The notes under the pieces are model-generated. The model was not told the origin of the DNA. It worked only from the letters and a program-made list of their open reading frames with translations, and searched no databases. From Caldilineaceae bacterium (lineage in GTDB: Bacteria > Chloroflexota > Anaerolineae > Caldilineales > Caldilineaceae), in assembly GCA_022821585.1 (NCBI GenBank), contig JAJEDI010000075.1:62001-126000 (forward strand): a DNA stretch of 64,000 bases, given 5' to 3'. This document shows, piece by piece, positions 16,646 through 25,365 of the stretch. Within the stretch, counting starts at the first letter, position 1. Each line of letters opens with the position of its first letter. The translations under genes and the position numbers were made by a program.

Positions 16646-17614
16646 TCAACCTTCTTCATAGCGGATGCGCGGGTCGGCCACGGTGTAGAGCAGGTCCGCC
16701 AGCAGGTTGCTCAACAGGACCAGGATCGCCAATATAAGGACTCCGCCCATCATCAGCGGATAATCTCGCATGTTGGTGGCATGCACCAGGGTCAGGCCGA
16801 CACCGGGAAAGTTGAACACGGTTTCGATCAGCACTGCCCCACCAAACAGGCTGGGGAGGCGCAGACCGAGAATGGTTATGATCGGCAGCAGAGCGTTGCG
16901 CAGTCCATGCCGCAGGATTACGACGCGTTCGACAAGGCCCTTTGCCCGCGCCGTCGTCATGTAGTCCAGGCTGAGAACCTCCAGCAGGCTCGACCTTGTA
17001 TAGCGCAGCAGGCTGCCGGTCGTCTCATAGGCCAGGGCAAAGCCGGGTAGGATGATATGCGAAAAGCGGTTCCCAAAAGAGGGGTCGGCGCCCGGTGTGG
17101 TGACGCCGCCGGTCGGCAGGATGTCCATTTTGATTGCCACCGCATAGATCAGGAGCAAGGCGAAGAAAAACCCAGGCACGGCCACACCTGCAAAGGCGAA
17201 AGTGGTCAGTACGCTGTCGATCAAAGAGTATGGCTTCAGGGCGGAGATGATGCCCAAGGTGATCCCCGCGATGGTAGACACCAGGAGAGCGAAGATCATC
17301 ACCGGCATACTGTTGCCCAAGGCGCGTAACATTACCTCGAATACTGGCGTGTTGAACCAGATCGAGTAGCCCAGATTGCCCCGAATTGCCTGCCCAAGCC
17401 AGAGCAGATAGCGTACGTAGATCGGTTTGTTCAGTCCCAGGGCCTCCTGCGCTTCCTGCAGGTCTTCTGCCGTCATGTTGCTCAGCTCAAAGGGGTCGAT
17501 CATGGCGGAAACCGGGTCCCCCGGGGACAAAGCGAATATCGTGTAGTTGATAATTGTAGCGCCGAGCAGGAGCGGGAAGACAAGGAGAATACGGCGCAGA
17601 ACGTAAGTTGACAT
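16646..17614 (-). CDS. Dipeptide/oligopeptide-type ABC permease, DppB family
   Basis: This 322-aa inner-membrane permease has the typical start 'MSTYVLRRILLVFPLLLGAT', the 'LSPGDPVSAM' region, the 'LGLNKPIYVRYLLWLGQ' loop and the conserved 'DYMTTARAKGLVERVVILRHGLRNAL' coupling loop. It ends 'DPRIRYEEG', the usual family tail. DppC follows immediately. It is separated by 139 bp, including a hairpin, from the binding-protein gene upstream. Confidence 0.94.
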   Translation of the reverse strand: MSTYVLRRILLVFPLLLGATIINYTIFALSPGDPVSAMIDPFELSNMTAEDLQEAQEALGLNKPIYVRYLLWLGQAIRGNLGYSIWFNTPVFEVMLRALGNSMPVMIFALLVSTIAGITLGIISALKPYSLIDSVLTTFAFAGVAVPGFFFALLLIYAVAIKMDILPTGGVTTPGADPSFGNRFSHIILPGFALAYETTGSLLRYTRSSLLEVLSLDYMTTARAKGLVERVVILRHGLRNALLPIITILGLRLPSLFGGAVLIETVFNFPGVGLTLVHATNMRDYPLMMGGVLILAILVLLSNLLADLLYTVADPRIRYEEG

Positions 17615-17635
17615 GTCGGTTGTGTGAAGTTCGGC

Positions 17636-17662
17636 CCTCCGAGGTCGCTACGACCCCGGAGG
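17636..17662. other. Imperfect hairpin between binding-protein and permease genes
   Basis: CCTCCGAGGTCG and CGACCCCGGAGG form a 12-bp stem with one mismatch and a 3-nt loop. No T-run follows on the minus strand, so it is better read as an RNA-stabilising hairpin 3' of the binding-protein message than as a terminator. Its position copies that of the hairpins at 7527-7595. Confidence 0.5.
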
Positions 17663-17753
17663 ACCAGGGATTGTAAGAACCCTAGTGGTCACAGATCAGT
17701 GGCCATCCAATTTCGGGACCACATAAGTGACCATCGACCACGATTCACTGCCC

Positions 17754-19457
17754 CTAGGCAGACACATGGACGTTGACCCAGTCGATCCAGTCGGTGCGCG
17801 GACCGTAGACCGGTACGACGCCGCCGTTCTGCACGCGTTTGCTTACCACGTGAATGCCTGGAACCTGGGCGATTACACAGTGGCGCTGGAGGTCGGCGGC
17901 ATACTCCTGCAGCCGCAGCGCGCCTTCGCGCAGCTCATCCGGGTCTTCAACCAGAATCAGTTCATCGACCATTGACACGCCCTGCTCATCGACATCACCC
18001 CAGCGCGGGTCAGTGAAGTTGTGGATGAAGCCGCCAGGCGTCAGGCCCCAACCGTAACCGCTGAAGAGCGTATCGAAGTCGTGCGGAGGGTTGTTGAGAA
18101 TGTTGGTGTACTCGGCGGCCATGACGTGGAACTCGGTTTTGACGCCGACGGCATCCCACATCTCGCGCAACATCGCATAGAGCGGCTCGTAGGTCGGCGA
18201 CAGCGAAGACATGCCCAGGCGGAAGGTGTAGTCGAAGTCCCAACCCCCTTCCTCCAGGAGCTGGCGGGCCTTTTCCGGATTGTACTCGTACCACTTCGCC
18301 GAATCGGGGCTGATGCCGTAGTCGCCGTACCAGAGGGGGGCCTTGGCGCCCTCGACCGTGCCGTAGAAAAAGTCCTGGGCAATCTGGTCGCGGTTCAGCG
18401 CAAGACTGAGACCCTGGCGTACGCGCTTGTCATTGAGGACATAACGCAGGTTGTGGTACCAGGCAAACGCGCTGGGGCCATGGTTGAGCACGATGTCGAC
18501 GTGGTCCATGGCCTGGAAACGTTCGTACTCCGACTGCGGCGTGCGGATGGCGATGTGGCACTCGCCCTTTTCCACCGCGGCGGCCATCGCCAGCTGGTCG
18601 GTGTAGGGAACAAAGGCCAGCTTGTCCAGCTGCGGCTTCCCACCCCAGTAGTCGTCGAAGGGTTCGTACTCCACGATCTGATCGGGGATGTAGTTGCTGA
18701 CCTTGAAGGGACCGGTGCCGATGCCCTGCTCCTTGGCGTAGGGTGTGTTCTTCAACCCCTGCTGCCCCTGCTCGTCGATGCCCCACGTGTCCTCCGGATA
18801 CTGGCTAATGAGGTGTTTGGGCATGATGGGGAAGTTGAGCAGCTTTTCCAGGAACGCGGCGCGATACGGGTTGGTCATGTGGAAGACGATCGTATGGTCG
18901 TCAGGCGCCGAAATCCCCGTCACCGCGTCGGCCTCACCTGCGGAGAACTCGGTCATGCCCTCGATGATGCCTTTGAAGTGACGCACGCCGTTCCACTGGT
19001 TGACATTCGGGTGGCCGACCAGGCGTCCGATTGTAAACTCCACGTCGGCCGACGTGAACGGCTCGCCGTCGTGCCACTTGACGCCCGCGCGCAGATTGAA
19101 GGTCGCGTCATTGCCGTCGAACTCCCAGCTTTCGGCCAGCTCGGGAAGCCAGGTCGTATAGTCGGCGCTGATGTTGACCAGGCAGTTGTGCGTCAGACCG
19201 ACCAGGTAGTATCTTCTGTTGCCGGCGTTGTGCTCCATTGCCAGCAGGTCCTGGTAGCTGGTCTTCTGCGGATAGCCGAAGACGAGGGTGCCGCCCAGGC
19301 GGTCCGATGCCATGGCGGCATCGTCGTCTGCGGCGGGCGCTTCTCCTGCTGGCGCAGCCGCCGGTGCGCAGGCCGCCAGAAGGCCGCCGGCTGCGGCGAT
19401 GACCGAACCCTTGAGGAAGTTGCGGCGAGAGAAATCACTGGATTCGAAGCGTTGCAT
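17754..19457 (-). CDS. ABC transporter substrate-binding lipoprotein, family 5 (SBP_bac_5)
   Basis: This 567-aa binding protein has a Tat motif 'FSRRNFLKG' (R11-R12) and lipobox 'GLLAAC' (Cys30), then an Ala/Pro-rich linker. The family-5 hallmarks are clear: 'LAESWEFDGNDATFNLRAGVKWHDG', 'FTSADVEFTIGRL' and 'VRQGLSLALNRDQIAQDFF'. GGAGGAAACAAC precedes the ATG at 19457. Family 5 is best known for peptides but also serves sugars and sialic acid (the SatABCD system is of this type). With three Asp-box genes in the operon, an oligosaccharide ligand is plausible. It feeds the DppB/DppC pair downstream. Confidence 0.93.
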   Translation of the reverse strand: MQRFESSDFSRRNFLKGSVIAAAGGLLAACAPAAAPAGEAPAADDDAAMASDRLGGTLVFGYPQKTSYQDLLAMEHNAGNRRYYLVGLTHNCLVNISADYTTWLPELAESWEFDGNDATFNLRAGVKWHDGEPFTSADVEFTIGRLVGHPNVNQWNGVRHFKGIIEGMTEFSAGEADAVTGISAPDDHTIVFHMTNPYRAAFLEKLLNFPIMPKHLISQYPEDTWGIDEQGQQGLKNTPYAKEQGIGTGPFKVSNYIPDQIVEYEPFDDYWGGKPQLDKLAFVPYTDQLAMAAAVEKGECHIAIRTPQSEYERFQAMDHVDIVLNHGPSAFAWYHNLRYVLNDKRVRQGLSLALNRDQIAQDFFYGTVEGAKAPLWYGDYGISPDSAKWYEYNPEKARQLLEEGGWDFDYTFRLGMSSLSPTYEPLYAMLREMWDAVGVKTEFHVMAAEYTNILNNPPHDFDTLFSGYGWGLTPGGFIHNFTDPRWGDVDEQGVSMVDELILVEDPDELREGALRLQEYAADLQRHCVIAQVPGIHVVSKRVQNGGVVPVYGPRTDWIDWVNVHVSA

Positions 19458-19639
19458 GTTGTTTCCTCCTGAATTCTACTGCGACTGTCGCAGTTGCCAT
19501 GAACCGTGCAATTGATCATTCGCATCACATGAATCAGGTGAACAAACTTCCACTATGTGCATTGGCTCCTCCTGACTGGGGTCAACATCCGTCAACCTCC
19601 ACACTTGGCTGGCATTTCTACTCTGTACGGTCAAGGCCG

Positions 19640-20881
19640 TCAAAAATCCAGCTCCAGCAAGTAGATGCGTTCGCGTTCGTCCGGTGTCATGCTGTCCGGC
19701 GCCAGATTGGAGACGGCATAGCGCGCCAGGATGCGGCTGCGCACCTCGGCGTCGGTCGGAACCGGCATCCACCCATAGGGCATGCGGTCGTAAACAATCA
19801 GTAGCCGACCCGGCTCAACCTCCAGCATCGACGTGTAGGACGTGGTCTGGTCCGGCTGGTCGAAATTGTGATGTACGGTGTAGTACTGCTCGCGGTTGAC
19901 CGGCTCCAGCCCGTACTTGCCGGGGCTGATCTGATGGGCCTCGCCCATCTCGGAATTGTGGTGGGCCATGAGGTCGAACGGCTCCCAGTGCTCGCCGCGC
20001 GGGTCGGTCGAGAACCAGATGAAGAGGCCCGGGCGGCCGCATGAAATCACCAGCGCGCCATTACTCAGCCGCTTCACTTGGGGCAGCACGCCCCAGGCCG
20101 GCAGGCGGTCGATAGGGGACCAGGTCTTGCCTTCATCGCTGGAGTAGGAACGCGCCAGCAGCTGATCGCGGCCGCCGCCCATGCGTCCCACGCACATCAG
20201 GTCGCCGTCTTCCAGGCGTACCAGTGAGGACTCACAGAAGCCCTCCCAGGAGTCGGCGCCGTCTGCGGCGGTGGACACGGTGGAGAGGTAGTGCCAGGTG
20301 CGGCCTTCATCCTCGGAGGTCATGACCACGGTGCTGTAGCGGTCGTCTCCTGCGAATGTCAGGTAGGTGGTGGCCAGATGGCGTCCCGGTTCCAGTTCAA
20401 TTATGTGGGTAAAAGGGGAGATCTCCGCCCAGCGGGTGGGACTCTGCACGGTGCGGGCCTTCACGTCACGCGGCAGGCCTTCGATGCGCACGCCCCACAA
20501 ATCGACCGAGTACTGCTGGCCGCCCTCGCCGATGCGCCCGTAGTTGCCCACAAAAGTACGCCACTGGCCGAGAGGATCCGGCTTATAGGGCTGGTTGGGA
20601 CCGGCCAGTGAACCGTCGGACAGGCTGATGTTCAAGCGCCCGCTGAGGCCGGAAACATCGGCATGTTGCGACCATGTGGCGCCTTCGTCTTTGGAGAGCG
20701 AAATACCGTTTACGTTCGTCAGGTTTTCGGCCGAATCGGGGTTCTTGCTGTAGGAGACGAGCAACTCGCCGGTGGGGAACCGGCGAATGCTGGGATACCA
20801 GCAGAATCCGAGGCCTTCTGCTACAATGCGGGGCGTCCCTGCGGTGAATCGCAGCCCTCCCAGTTCTACTTCCTGTGCCAT
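19640..20881 (-). CDS. Asp-box (BNR) beta-propeller, sialidase-like
   Basis: This 413-aa protein carries three Asp boxes ('SKDEGATW', 'SEDEGRTW', 'SSDEGKTW') and a strand pattern such as 'YPSIRRFPTGELLVSY' typical of BNR propellers. ATG 20881 is chosen, with a GGGGG run 9 nt upstream; a TTG at 20911 would only add ten unlikely residues. No leader peptide is evident, so it would be cytosolic unless exported otherwise. It is second in the operon after the propeller at 20954-22243. Exo-alpha-sialidase is the nearest annotation, not a demonstrated activity. Confidence 0.8.
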   Translation of the reverse strand: MAQEVELGGLRFTAGTPRIVAEGLGFCWYPSIRRFPTGELLVSYSKNPDSAENLTNVNGISLSKDEGATWSQHADVSGLSGRLNISLSDGSLAGPNQPYKPDPLGQWRTFVGNYGRIGEGGQQYSVDLWGVRIEGLPRDVKARTVQSPTRWAEISPFTHIIELEPGRHLATTYLTFAGDDRYSTVVMTSEDEGRTWHYLSTVSTAADGADSWEGFCESSLVRLEDGDLMCVGRMGGGRDQLLARSYSSDEGKTWSPIDRLPAWGVLPQVKRLSNGALVISCGRPGLFIWFSTDPRGEHWEPFDLMAHHNSEMGEAHQISPGKYGLEPVNREQYYTVHHNFDQPDQTTSYTSMLEVEPGRLLIVYDRMPYGWMPVPTDAEVRSRILARYAVSNLAPDSMTPDERERIYLLELDF

Positions 20882-20925
20882 GTCGAGTTTCCCCCTTGGG
20901 CTTGTTGGCAAGCCAACTACCGGTG

Positions 20926-20948
20926 AAGCGGTGGGCAGTTTACCGCTT
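20926..20948. other. Hairpin between the two tandem propeller genes
   Basis: AAGCGGT and ACCGCTT form a perfect 7-bp stem around a 9-nt loop in the 72-bp gap. No T-run follows on the gene strand; a role in message processing is possible. Confidence 0.3.
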
Positions 20949-20953
20949 GAGCT

Positions 20954-22243
20954 TTACAACTCCCCCCTTACGTGCCCCTCAATGCGAGACAGAGTCGGAT
21001 TCTCGCTCGTGGGATCCTCGCCACCGTAGAACCATGACGAAGGAAGAACCTTCAGATGGTGGCCGCGGTGACGGTGGCCCGCCATGTCAAACGGAAAGTG
21101 GTTGTACTGGATCAGGACCCGGTCTTCAGCGACATGCACGGCCGGGTAGGACCACATGCCGTATCCCTCCGGCAACGGTTTCACGGAGTCGACATCGCAT
21201 TCGACGCCGCCCCCCGGCGCACCATAGGCCCCTTCGGGACGGACCGTGTAGAGAGGGCCCGGTTCGACGTGGGTCTCCTCGTGCAGCGATTCCAGGTTCT
21301 GGAAATGTTCCCAAATGCGACCCTGATTGCGGCTGATCGCGGTAGACAGCCGTGTGCGGATCAGGCCCTGTTTGATCTCCTCTTCGCTCTGCTGCGTCCA
21401 GACGACGAGCAGGTGGCCTGTGCCGGGGAACTGGCGGATCTGTGCCGGGGCCTGCGTGCCCGCCAGCTGCGTGGGTTCGGGGCGGGTCCAGGTGTCGCCG
21501 TCGTCCTCCGACCAGGCCTGGTACATGCGTCCCAGCCGCGTGCGCAGGATCATCAGCAGTTTGCCGGGCGCGTACTCCACGAGCGTCGGCTCGTTGGTCA
21601 GCTCCCAGCGACCGCCGTACTCCATAATGATGAGCAGTTCGCCGTCGCTGTTCTTCTGCCAGGTCTCGCCTTCGTCGTCGCTGTAGATGACATAGCTGGC
21701 GGTGAAGTGGGGATCGTAAAAGTGCGCGCTTGTCGAAACGAAGACGCCGTCGACGTATCCGCCCGGGAACGGCGCCCCCTCCTGGTGAAAGCCGCCCTGG
21801 CCGATGCCGAAATAGACCGGCAGGAGGATACGGCCGGACTGCGTGCGGATCATGGTATCGTTGAGGGCGTGCGCGGCCAGCATCCAGTGGTTCATCAGGG
21901 TGAGGGCGGACCATGTCCTGCCTTCATCCTCCGAGCGTCTGAAGACCATCTGCGACTCGTACAGGCGCGTGGTGCCCGGTCGAGTGCGCTTTGTCGCCAT
22001 GCCAATGGCGCCGCCGGAGAGGTTTACCATTGAACAGTTCGTGAGCGTCAGCGGGTCGCCGTTTTCGTCGAGCCCCGGGTAGGGCTCGCTCCAGGTCACG
22101 CCGCCGTCGGCGCTGACTGAGAAGTGTGTGCCGTTGCTGAAGAGGACGCGCCCGCCCTCCAGGCCCACAAAGGCGTTCCCCGGGAACTTGCCGTCGTGGA
22201 AGGCCAGCATCTCTTCAGGTCTTGTCATCGGTACATTGCTCAT
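20954..22243 (-). CDS. Asp-box (BNR) beta-propeller, sialidase-like
   Basis: This 429-aa protein has four good Asp boxes ('SADGGVTW', 'SEDEGRTW', 'SDDEGETW', 'SEDDGDTW') and a fifth degenerate one ('SRNQGRIW'), which accounts for a full six-bladed propeller. I chose ATG 22243 with GAGGGCGG upstream; the longer reading to 22294 lacks an SD. It is the first gene of the minus-strand operon, transcribed away from the repeat region at 22619-23084. Sialidase-family fold is well supported; the substrate and catalytic competence are not. Confidence 0.82.
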   Translation of the reverse strand: MSNVPMTRPEEMLAFHDGKFPGNAFVGLEGGRVLFSNGTHFSVSADGGVTWSEPYPGLDENGDPLTLTNCSMVNLSGGAIGMATKRTRPGTTRLYESQMVFRRSEDEGRTWSALTLMNHWMLAAHALNDTMIRTQSGRILLPVYFGIGQGGFHQEGAPFPGGYVDGVFVSTSAHFYDPHFTASYVIYSDDEGETWQKNSDGELLIIMEYGGRWELTNEPTLVEYAPGKLLMILRTRLGRMYQAWSEDDGDTWTRPEPTQLAGTQAPAQIRQFPGTGHLLVVWTQQSEEEIKQGLIRTRLSTAISRNQGRIWEHFQNLESLHEETHVEPGPLYTVRPEGAYGAPGGGVECDVDSVKPLPEGYGMWSYPAVHVAEDRVLIQYNHFPFDMAGHRHRGHHLKVLPSSWFYGGEDPTSENPTLSRIEGHVRGEL

Positions 22244-22618
22244 GTCTGCCGCCCTCGTGGCTCGTGGGTTTTGAACGAAGTCGAGGCCTACCAACTCAGC
22301 CGGTTGATGCCACTCCGACGTCTTCCTTAGTCGACGCCGATGCCGTCAAATACGACGTGCAGAATCGGCATGCCGGATTGCCGATGCATTCTAGCCAAAG
22401 GCGACCGGGGTGGCAGGGATCGGTTTTTTGTCCTGCGGTGTAGATCGAATATGGGGCGAGGTTTGGAGTCAGCAAGTGGTCGTTTTCAAGAATGCTGCTC
22501 GGCGGCTCTCAGTGTAACTCACCCCTATGTTGCGTGGCACCCTGTCACCAACACTGCCTGCTTCTGCAGGGGCTTTATAGCATATCTCTGATTCGAGGTC
22601 AAAGGGCGAAAATTCAGC
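22244..22618. other. Leader region of the glycan operon, no gene seen
   Basis: This stretch between the propeller start and the repeat block has no convincing coding frame. It contains the 10-bp palindrome CGGCATGCCG (about 22369-22378) and a small hairpin CCTGC-ttct-GCAGG (22557-22570). On the minus strand a TAGAAT hexamer lies at about 22391-22396, but the matching -35 region is poor, so I do not call a promoter. Confidence 0.4.
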
Positions 22619-22883
22619 GGGTGCGTCCCAGATTTGGGGTGGGAACAGTGTGGCGGGGAGCCTGTGCCGGCTGTTGGGGGAATTGTTTACCGTCTTTGGG
22701 GGAGACGTAATGCAAGCGCCAGGCCTGGCCGTACGGTGGCGTCGGTCAGTTGGGGAGGGTGCGAGGGCAGGCACAAGGCCGGCGCCTACGGGGATCTGAT
22801 GGGACTGGCGGGGCGTGGGTTGGCGGAATTCTTCGGTTGGGCACCTGTTACGAATGCCGGCACCAGGTCGATGAGGCATGCTG
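22619..22883 (+). repeat. Long intergenic repeat block, copy 2
   Basis: Aligns without gaps to 5421-5684 over about 265 bases, roughly four bases in five identical by eye. It opens with GGGTGCGTCCCAGATTTGGG and ends at the palindromic element. Both copies lie in divergent intergenic regions and both are followed by the element and its tail. Confidence 0.8.
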
Positions 22884-22986
22884 TTGGAGGGGGCGTTGCG
22901 GGGGCGGAGCCCCCGCACAAGGGAGGGCCGACTAGGCCCGACCGCCCAGAACTGCAGCAGTTAGTAGTCAGTAGTTAGCAGTCAGT
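22876..22986 (+). repeat. GC-rich palindromic element, copy 3, with tail
   Basis: Core GGGGGCGTTGCGGGGGC, then GGAGCCCCCGCAC, then AAGGGAGGGCCGACTAGGCC and CCGCCC. The hairpin arms GCGGGGGC/GCCCCCGC are perfect here. The tail of short AGTTAGTAGTCAGTAGTTAG-type units matches that of copy 2. Confidence 0.85.
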
Positions 22987-23055
22987 GAAGGCGCTTATTC
23001 TGGCGGAAAGTGGGATGGGAACTGACCGTGGCTTGGTTGCTTCCAGAGGCATGCG

Positions 23056-23084
23056 ACTGTTCACCCCCATTTTGGGATGCACCC
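23056..23084 (-). repeat. GGGTGCATCCCA motif, inverted copy
   Basis: Read on the minus strand this is GGGTGCATCCCAAAATGGGG followed by GTGAACAGT, the same roughly 30-nt motif that opens both long repeat blocks (5421, 22619) and occurs at 35620. It stands in opposite orientation to the block at 22619, so the two could bound a unit of about 465 bp. Nothing else is recognisable from 23085 to the start of the dehydrogenase at 23300. Confidence 0.7.
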
Positions 23085-23299
23085 AAATTCAGTCCCTGCT
23101 ATGGAAAGCGTGCCCAGTGTGTCGCGGTTGACGAGGGTCGGCTGACCTCCTATACTTGGGGTCCACCTGCTCAATTCATGGATGTGCGTCGAGCGGGTGA
23201 TGATGGGTCTGGAGCAGGCAGCGATAGGAAGCAAGGCTTTTTCACTCTCTGTTCGCCTCTGTCTTTTTCACTCTTTTCACCACCCAGGAAATGTGAGCT

Positions 23300-24265
23300 A
23301 TGAAAGTACTCTACCTGCGCGCGCCAACTGGACTCGACGGCGCTTACCCCGACTTTGTCAAGGCGATCGAAGGACGCTATCCCTTCGAAGTCTACGACCC
23401 CGACAAGCCAATGGCTGAACAGTTTGAGAACGTGGAAGTAGTCATTGACCCGGGTGGGGCCGTGGGCACGCGTGCCTTGATCGGCGCTGGACTGACCGCG
23501 GGCGTCAAGCTGTGGCATGTCACCACCAATGGGACCGACCATGTCGACGTGGCCTACTTTCTGGAAAAGGGGTTGCCGCTGGCCAATTCGCCCGGGCGGT
23601 TGAGCGCGGTGCCTCTGGCCGAACACGTAATCATGCTGATCCTGTGCTTTGCCAAAGATCTCAAGCACAATCGGGCCGATGGCTGGCAGCGGGCGATGGG
23701 GGAGGAGCTTGCGGGCAAGAAGCTGGGGCTGATCGGATTTGGCGCCAGCGCGCGCGAAGTGGCGCGGCGGGCGTGGCCGCTGGGCATGCGCATAATGGCC
23801 ATTGACGCGGTTTCGTTCCCGCAGGCTGAGCTGGATGCGTTTCACGTCGAGTTTCTGGGCAGTCCGGAGCAGAAGGAAAACGTTCTGGGGCAGGCAGACT
23901 ATCTTTCTCTGCACGTCCATCTTAATGCGACGACGCGGCATATGATCGACCGACGCGCCCTGGAACTGATGAAGTCGACCGCGGTCCTGCTCAACATCGC
24001 GCGCGGCGGGCTGGTCGACGAGGCGGCCCTGGTTGAGGCGCTTCAGCAGGGCGGGATCAGGGGGGCCGGGCTGGACGTCTTCGAGCAGGAGCCGCTCCCG
24101 GTCGACCACCCGTTACTGCAGCTGGACAATGTTATACTCACGCCCCATTCATCGGGTCTTACGCCGGATACGCCCCGTCGGCGCATGGAGGCCGCGGTTG
24201 AGAACGTGGAGCGCATTGCCAAAGGGCAGCCGCCGGGCGACCTGGTTACGACGCTGGTGCGGTGA
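23300..24265 (+). CDS. D-isomer-specific 2-hydroxyacid dehydrogenase family protein
   Basis: This 321-aa NAD(P)-dependent enzyme shows the Rossmann stretch 'LGLIGFGASAREVARRA', the catalytic Arg in 'NIARGGLVDEAAL', Glu in 'FEQEPLPVDHP' and His in 'TPHSSG'. All four canonical elements are present, though the dinucleotide motif reads GFGASA rather than GxGxIG. ATG 23300 is preceded by AGGAAATGTGAGCT. It heads a plus-strand group with a second dehydrogenase and an HpcH/HpaI aldolase, consistent with 2-keto or 2-hydroxy acid metabolism. Confidence 0.9.
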   Translation: MKVLYLRAPTGLDGAYPDFVKAIEGRYPFEVYDPDKPMAEQFENVEVVIDPGGAVGTRALIGAGLTAGVKLWHVTTNGTDHVDVAYFLEKGLPLANSPGRLSAVPLAEHVIMLILCFAKDLKHNRADGWQRAMGEELAGKKLGLIGFGASAREVARRAWPLGMRIMAIDAVSFPQAELDAFHVEFLGSPEQKENVLGQADYLSLHVHLNATTRHMIDRRALELMKSTAVLLNIARGGLVDEAALVEALQQGGIRGAGLDVFEQEPLPVDHPLLQLDNVILTPHSSGLTPDTPRRRMEAAVENVERIAKGQPPGDLVTTLVR

Positions 24266-24359
24266 CTCTGGAGGATTGAAAGAGCTGGAGACGAACCCTG
24301 TTTCGTCTGGTGCCGTGATCGGCAAGGCGTAACCGGGGGCCAATTTCAGAGGAGGGAAA

Positions 24360-25361
24360 ATGACGAAATTCAAAGTGGCCATGGTTCATATGGACCCGGA
24401 GGTGCTGCCTGAATGGGTGCCCGAAACGATGGCGAGTCATAACATAGAATTCGTTTTTGAGGAGTGCGAGACGCGTGCGCAGCTGGTATCCTGCGCCGGG
24501 GATGCCGACGTCGTGTGGATCTTTGGCGGCAGCCACATCGTGACCGCCGAGAATGTGGCCGATCTGCGACGCTGCGGTGCGCTGATCCGAACCGGCAGCG
24601 GCACCGACAACATACCGATCGAGGCCGCGACCGCGCACGGAATTATCGTCGCCAATACGCCGGAGGCCTTCAACGACGGCGTGTCGGATCATACGATCGC
24701 GCTGCTGCTGGCCGTCGTTCGTCAGATTGCCCTTCAGGACCGGAAGGTGCGCGCCGGCGTCTGGGACCGTTACGCCGGCTTCCCGGGCTGGCACCTGCAG
24801 GGGCAGACGCTGGGGCTGATCGGTTTTGGGCATATCGCCCGCCTGGTGACGCGCAAGCTGAGCGGTTACGAGATGAAGGTGCTGGCGCATGACCCGTTCG
24901 TGAGCGCCGAGCTGATGGCCGACCACGGTGTGCAAGCGGCAACAATGGAGGAGGTGCTGTCCGGTTCCGACTTTGTTTCGCTCCACTGCCCGCTGCTGGA
25001 CGCGACCCACAAGCTGGTTGGGGAACGCGAACTGCGGCTGATGAAGCCGCGGGCGATCTTGATCAACACCTCTCGCGGCCCGGTGGTGGACGAAGCGGCG
25101 CTCTTCCGAGCGCTGACCGAGGGCTGGATCGCGGCCGCAGGCCTCGACGTGCTGGTGCAGGAGCCGCCGGAAGCGGACAACCCCCTTTTCGGCCTGGAAA
25201 ACGTCGTCCTCACTCCGCACATCGCCGGCTATTCTGATGAGTCGCTGGATAACAGCTGGCGGCTGTCGGTCGAGACCGTCCTTGACCTGGCGCAAGGGCG
25301 ATGGCCCCGTTCTTACGTCAACCCCGGTGTGAAGCCGCGCTGGCAGCTGCAAAGGAGATGA
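24360..25361 (+). CDS. D-isomer-specific 2-hydroxyacid dehydrogenase, CtBP-like subgroup
   Basis: This 333-aa enzyme has 'LGLIGFGHIARLV' (dinucleotide binding), 'NTSRGPVVDEAAL' (catalytic Arg), 'QEPPEADNP' (Glu) and 'TPHIAG' (His). The N-terminal half, including 'IRTGSGTDNIPIEAATAHGI', resembles the C-terminal-binding-protein-like bacterial dehydrogenases. AGAGGAGGGAAA precedes ATG 24360. It is 94 bp downstream of the other dehydrogenase and only 4 bp upstream of the aldolase, so translation with the aldolase is probably coupled. Confidence 0.92.
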   Translation: MTKFKVAMVHMDPEVLPEWVPETMASHNIEFVFEECETRAQLVSCAGDADVVWIFGGSHIVTAENVADLRRCGALIRTGSGTDNIPIEAATAHGIIVANTPEAFNDGVSDHTIALLLAVVRQIALQDRKVRAGVWDRYAGFPGWHLQGQTLGLIGFGHIARLVTRKLSGYEMKVLAHDPFVSAELMADHGVQAATMEEVLSGSDFVSLHCPLLDATHKLVGERELRLMKPRAILINTSRGPVVDEAALFRALTEGWIAAAGLDVLVQEPPEADNPLFGLENVVLTPHIAGYSDESLDNSWRLSVETVLDLAQGRWPRSYVNPGVKPRWQLQRR

Positions 25362-25365
25362 GAGC

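Noticed and set aside
18021..19472. Long plus-strand open frame (483 codons) opposite the family-5 binding protein
   Set aside because: It is the antisense shadow of a gene with a Tat leader, lipobox and full family motifs; the translated product shows no domain.
20954..22294. Longer N-terminus (to 22294) for the first propeller gene, and similar extensions for other genes
   Set aside because: The extensions lack SD sites and family similarity; the chosen starts have SD sites or coupled stops.
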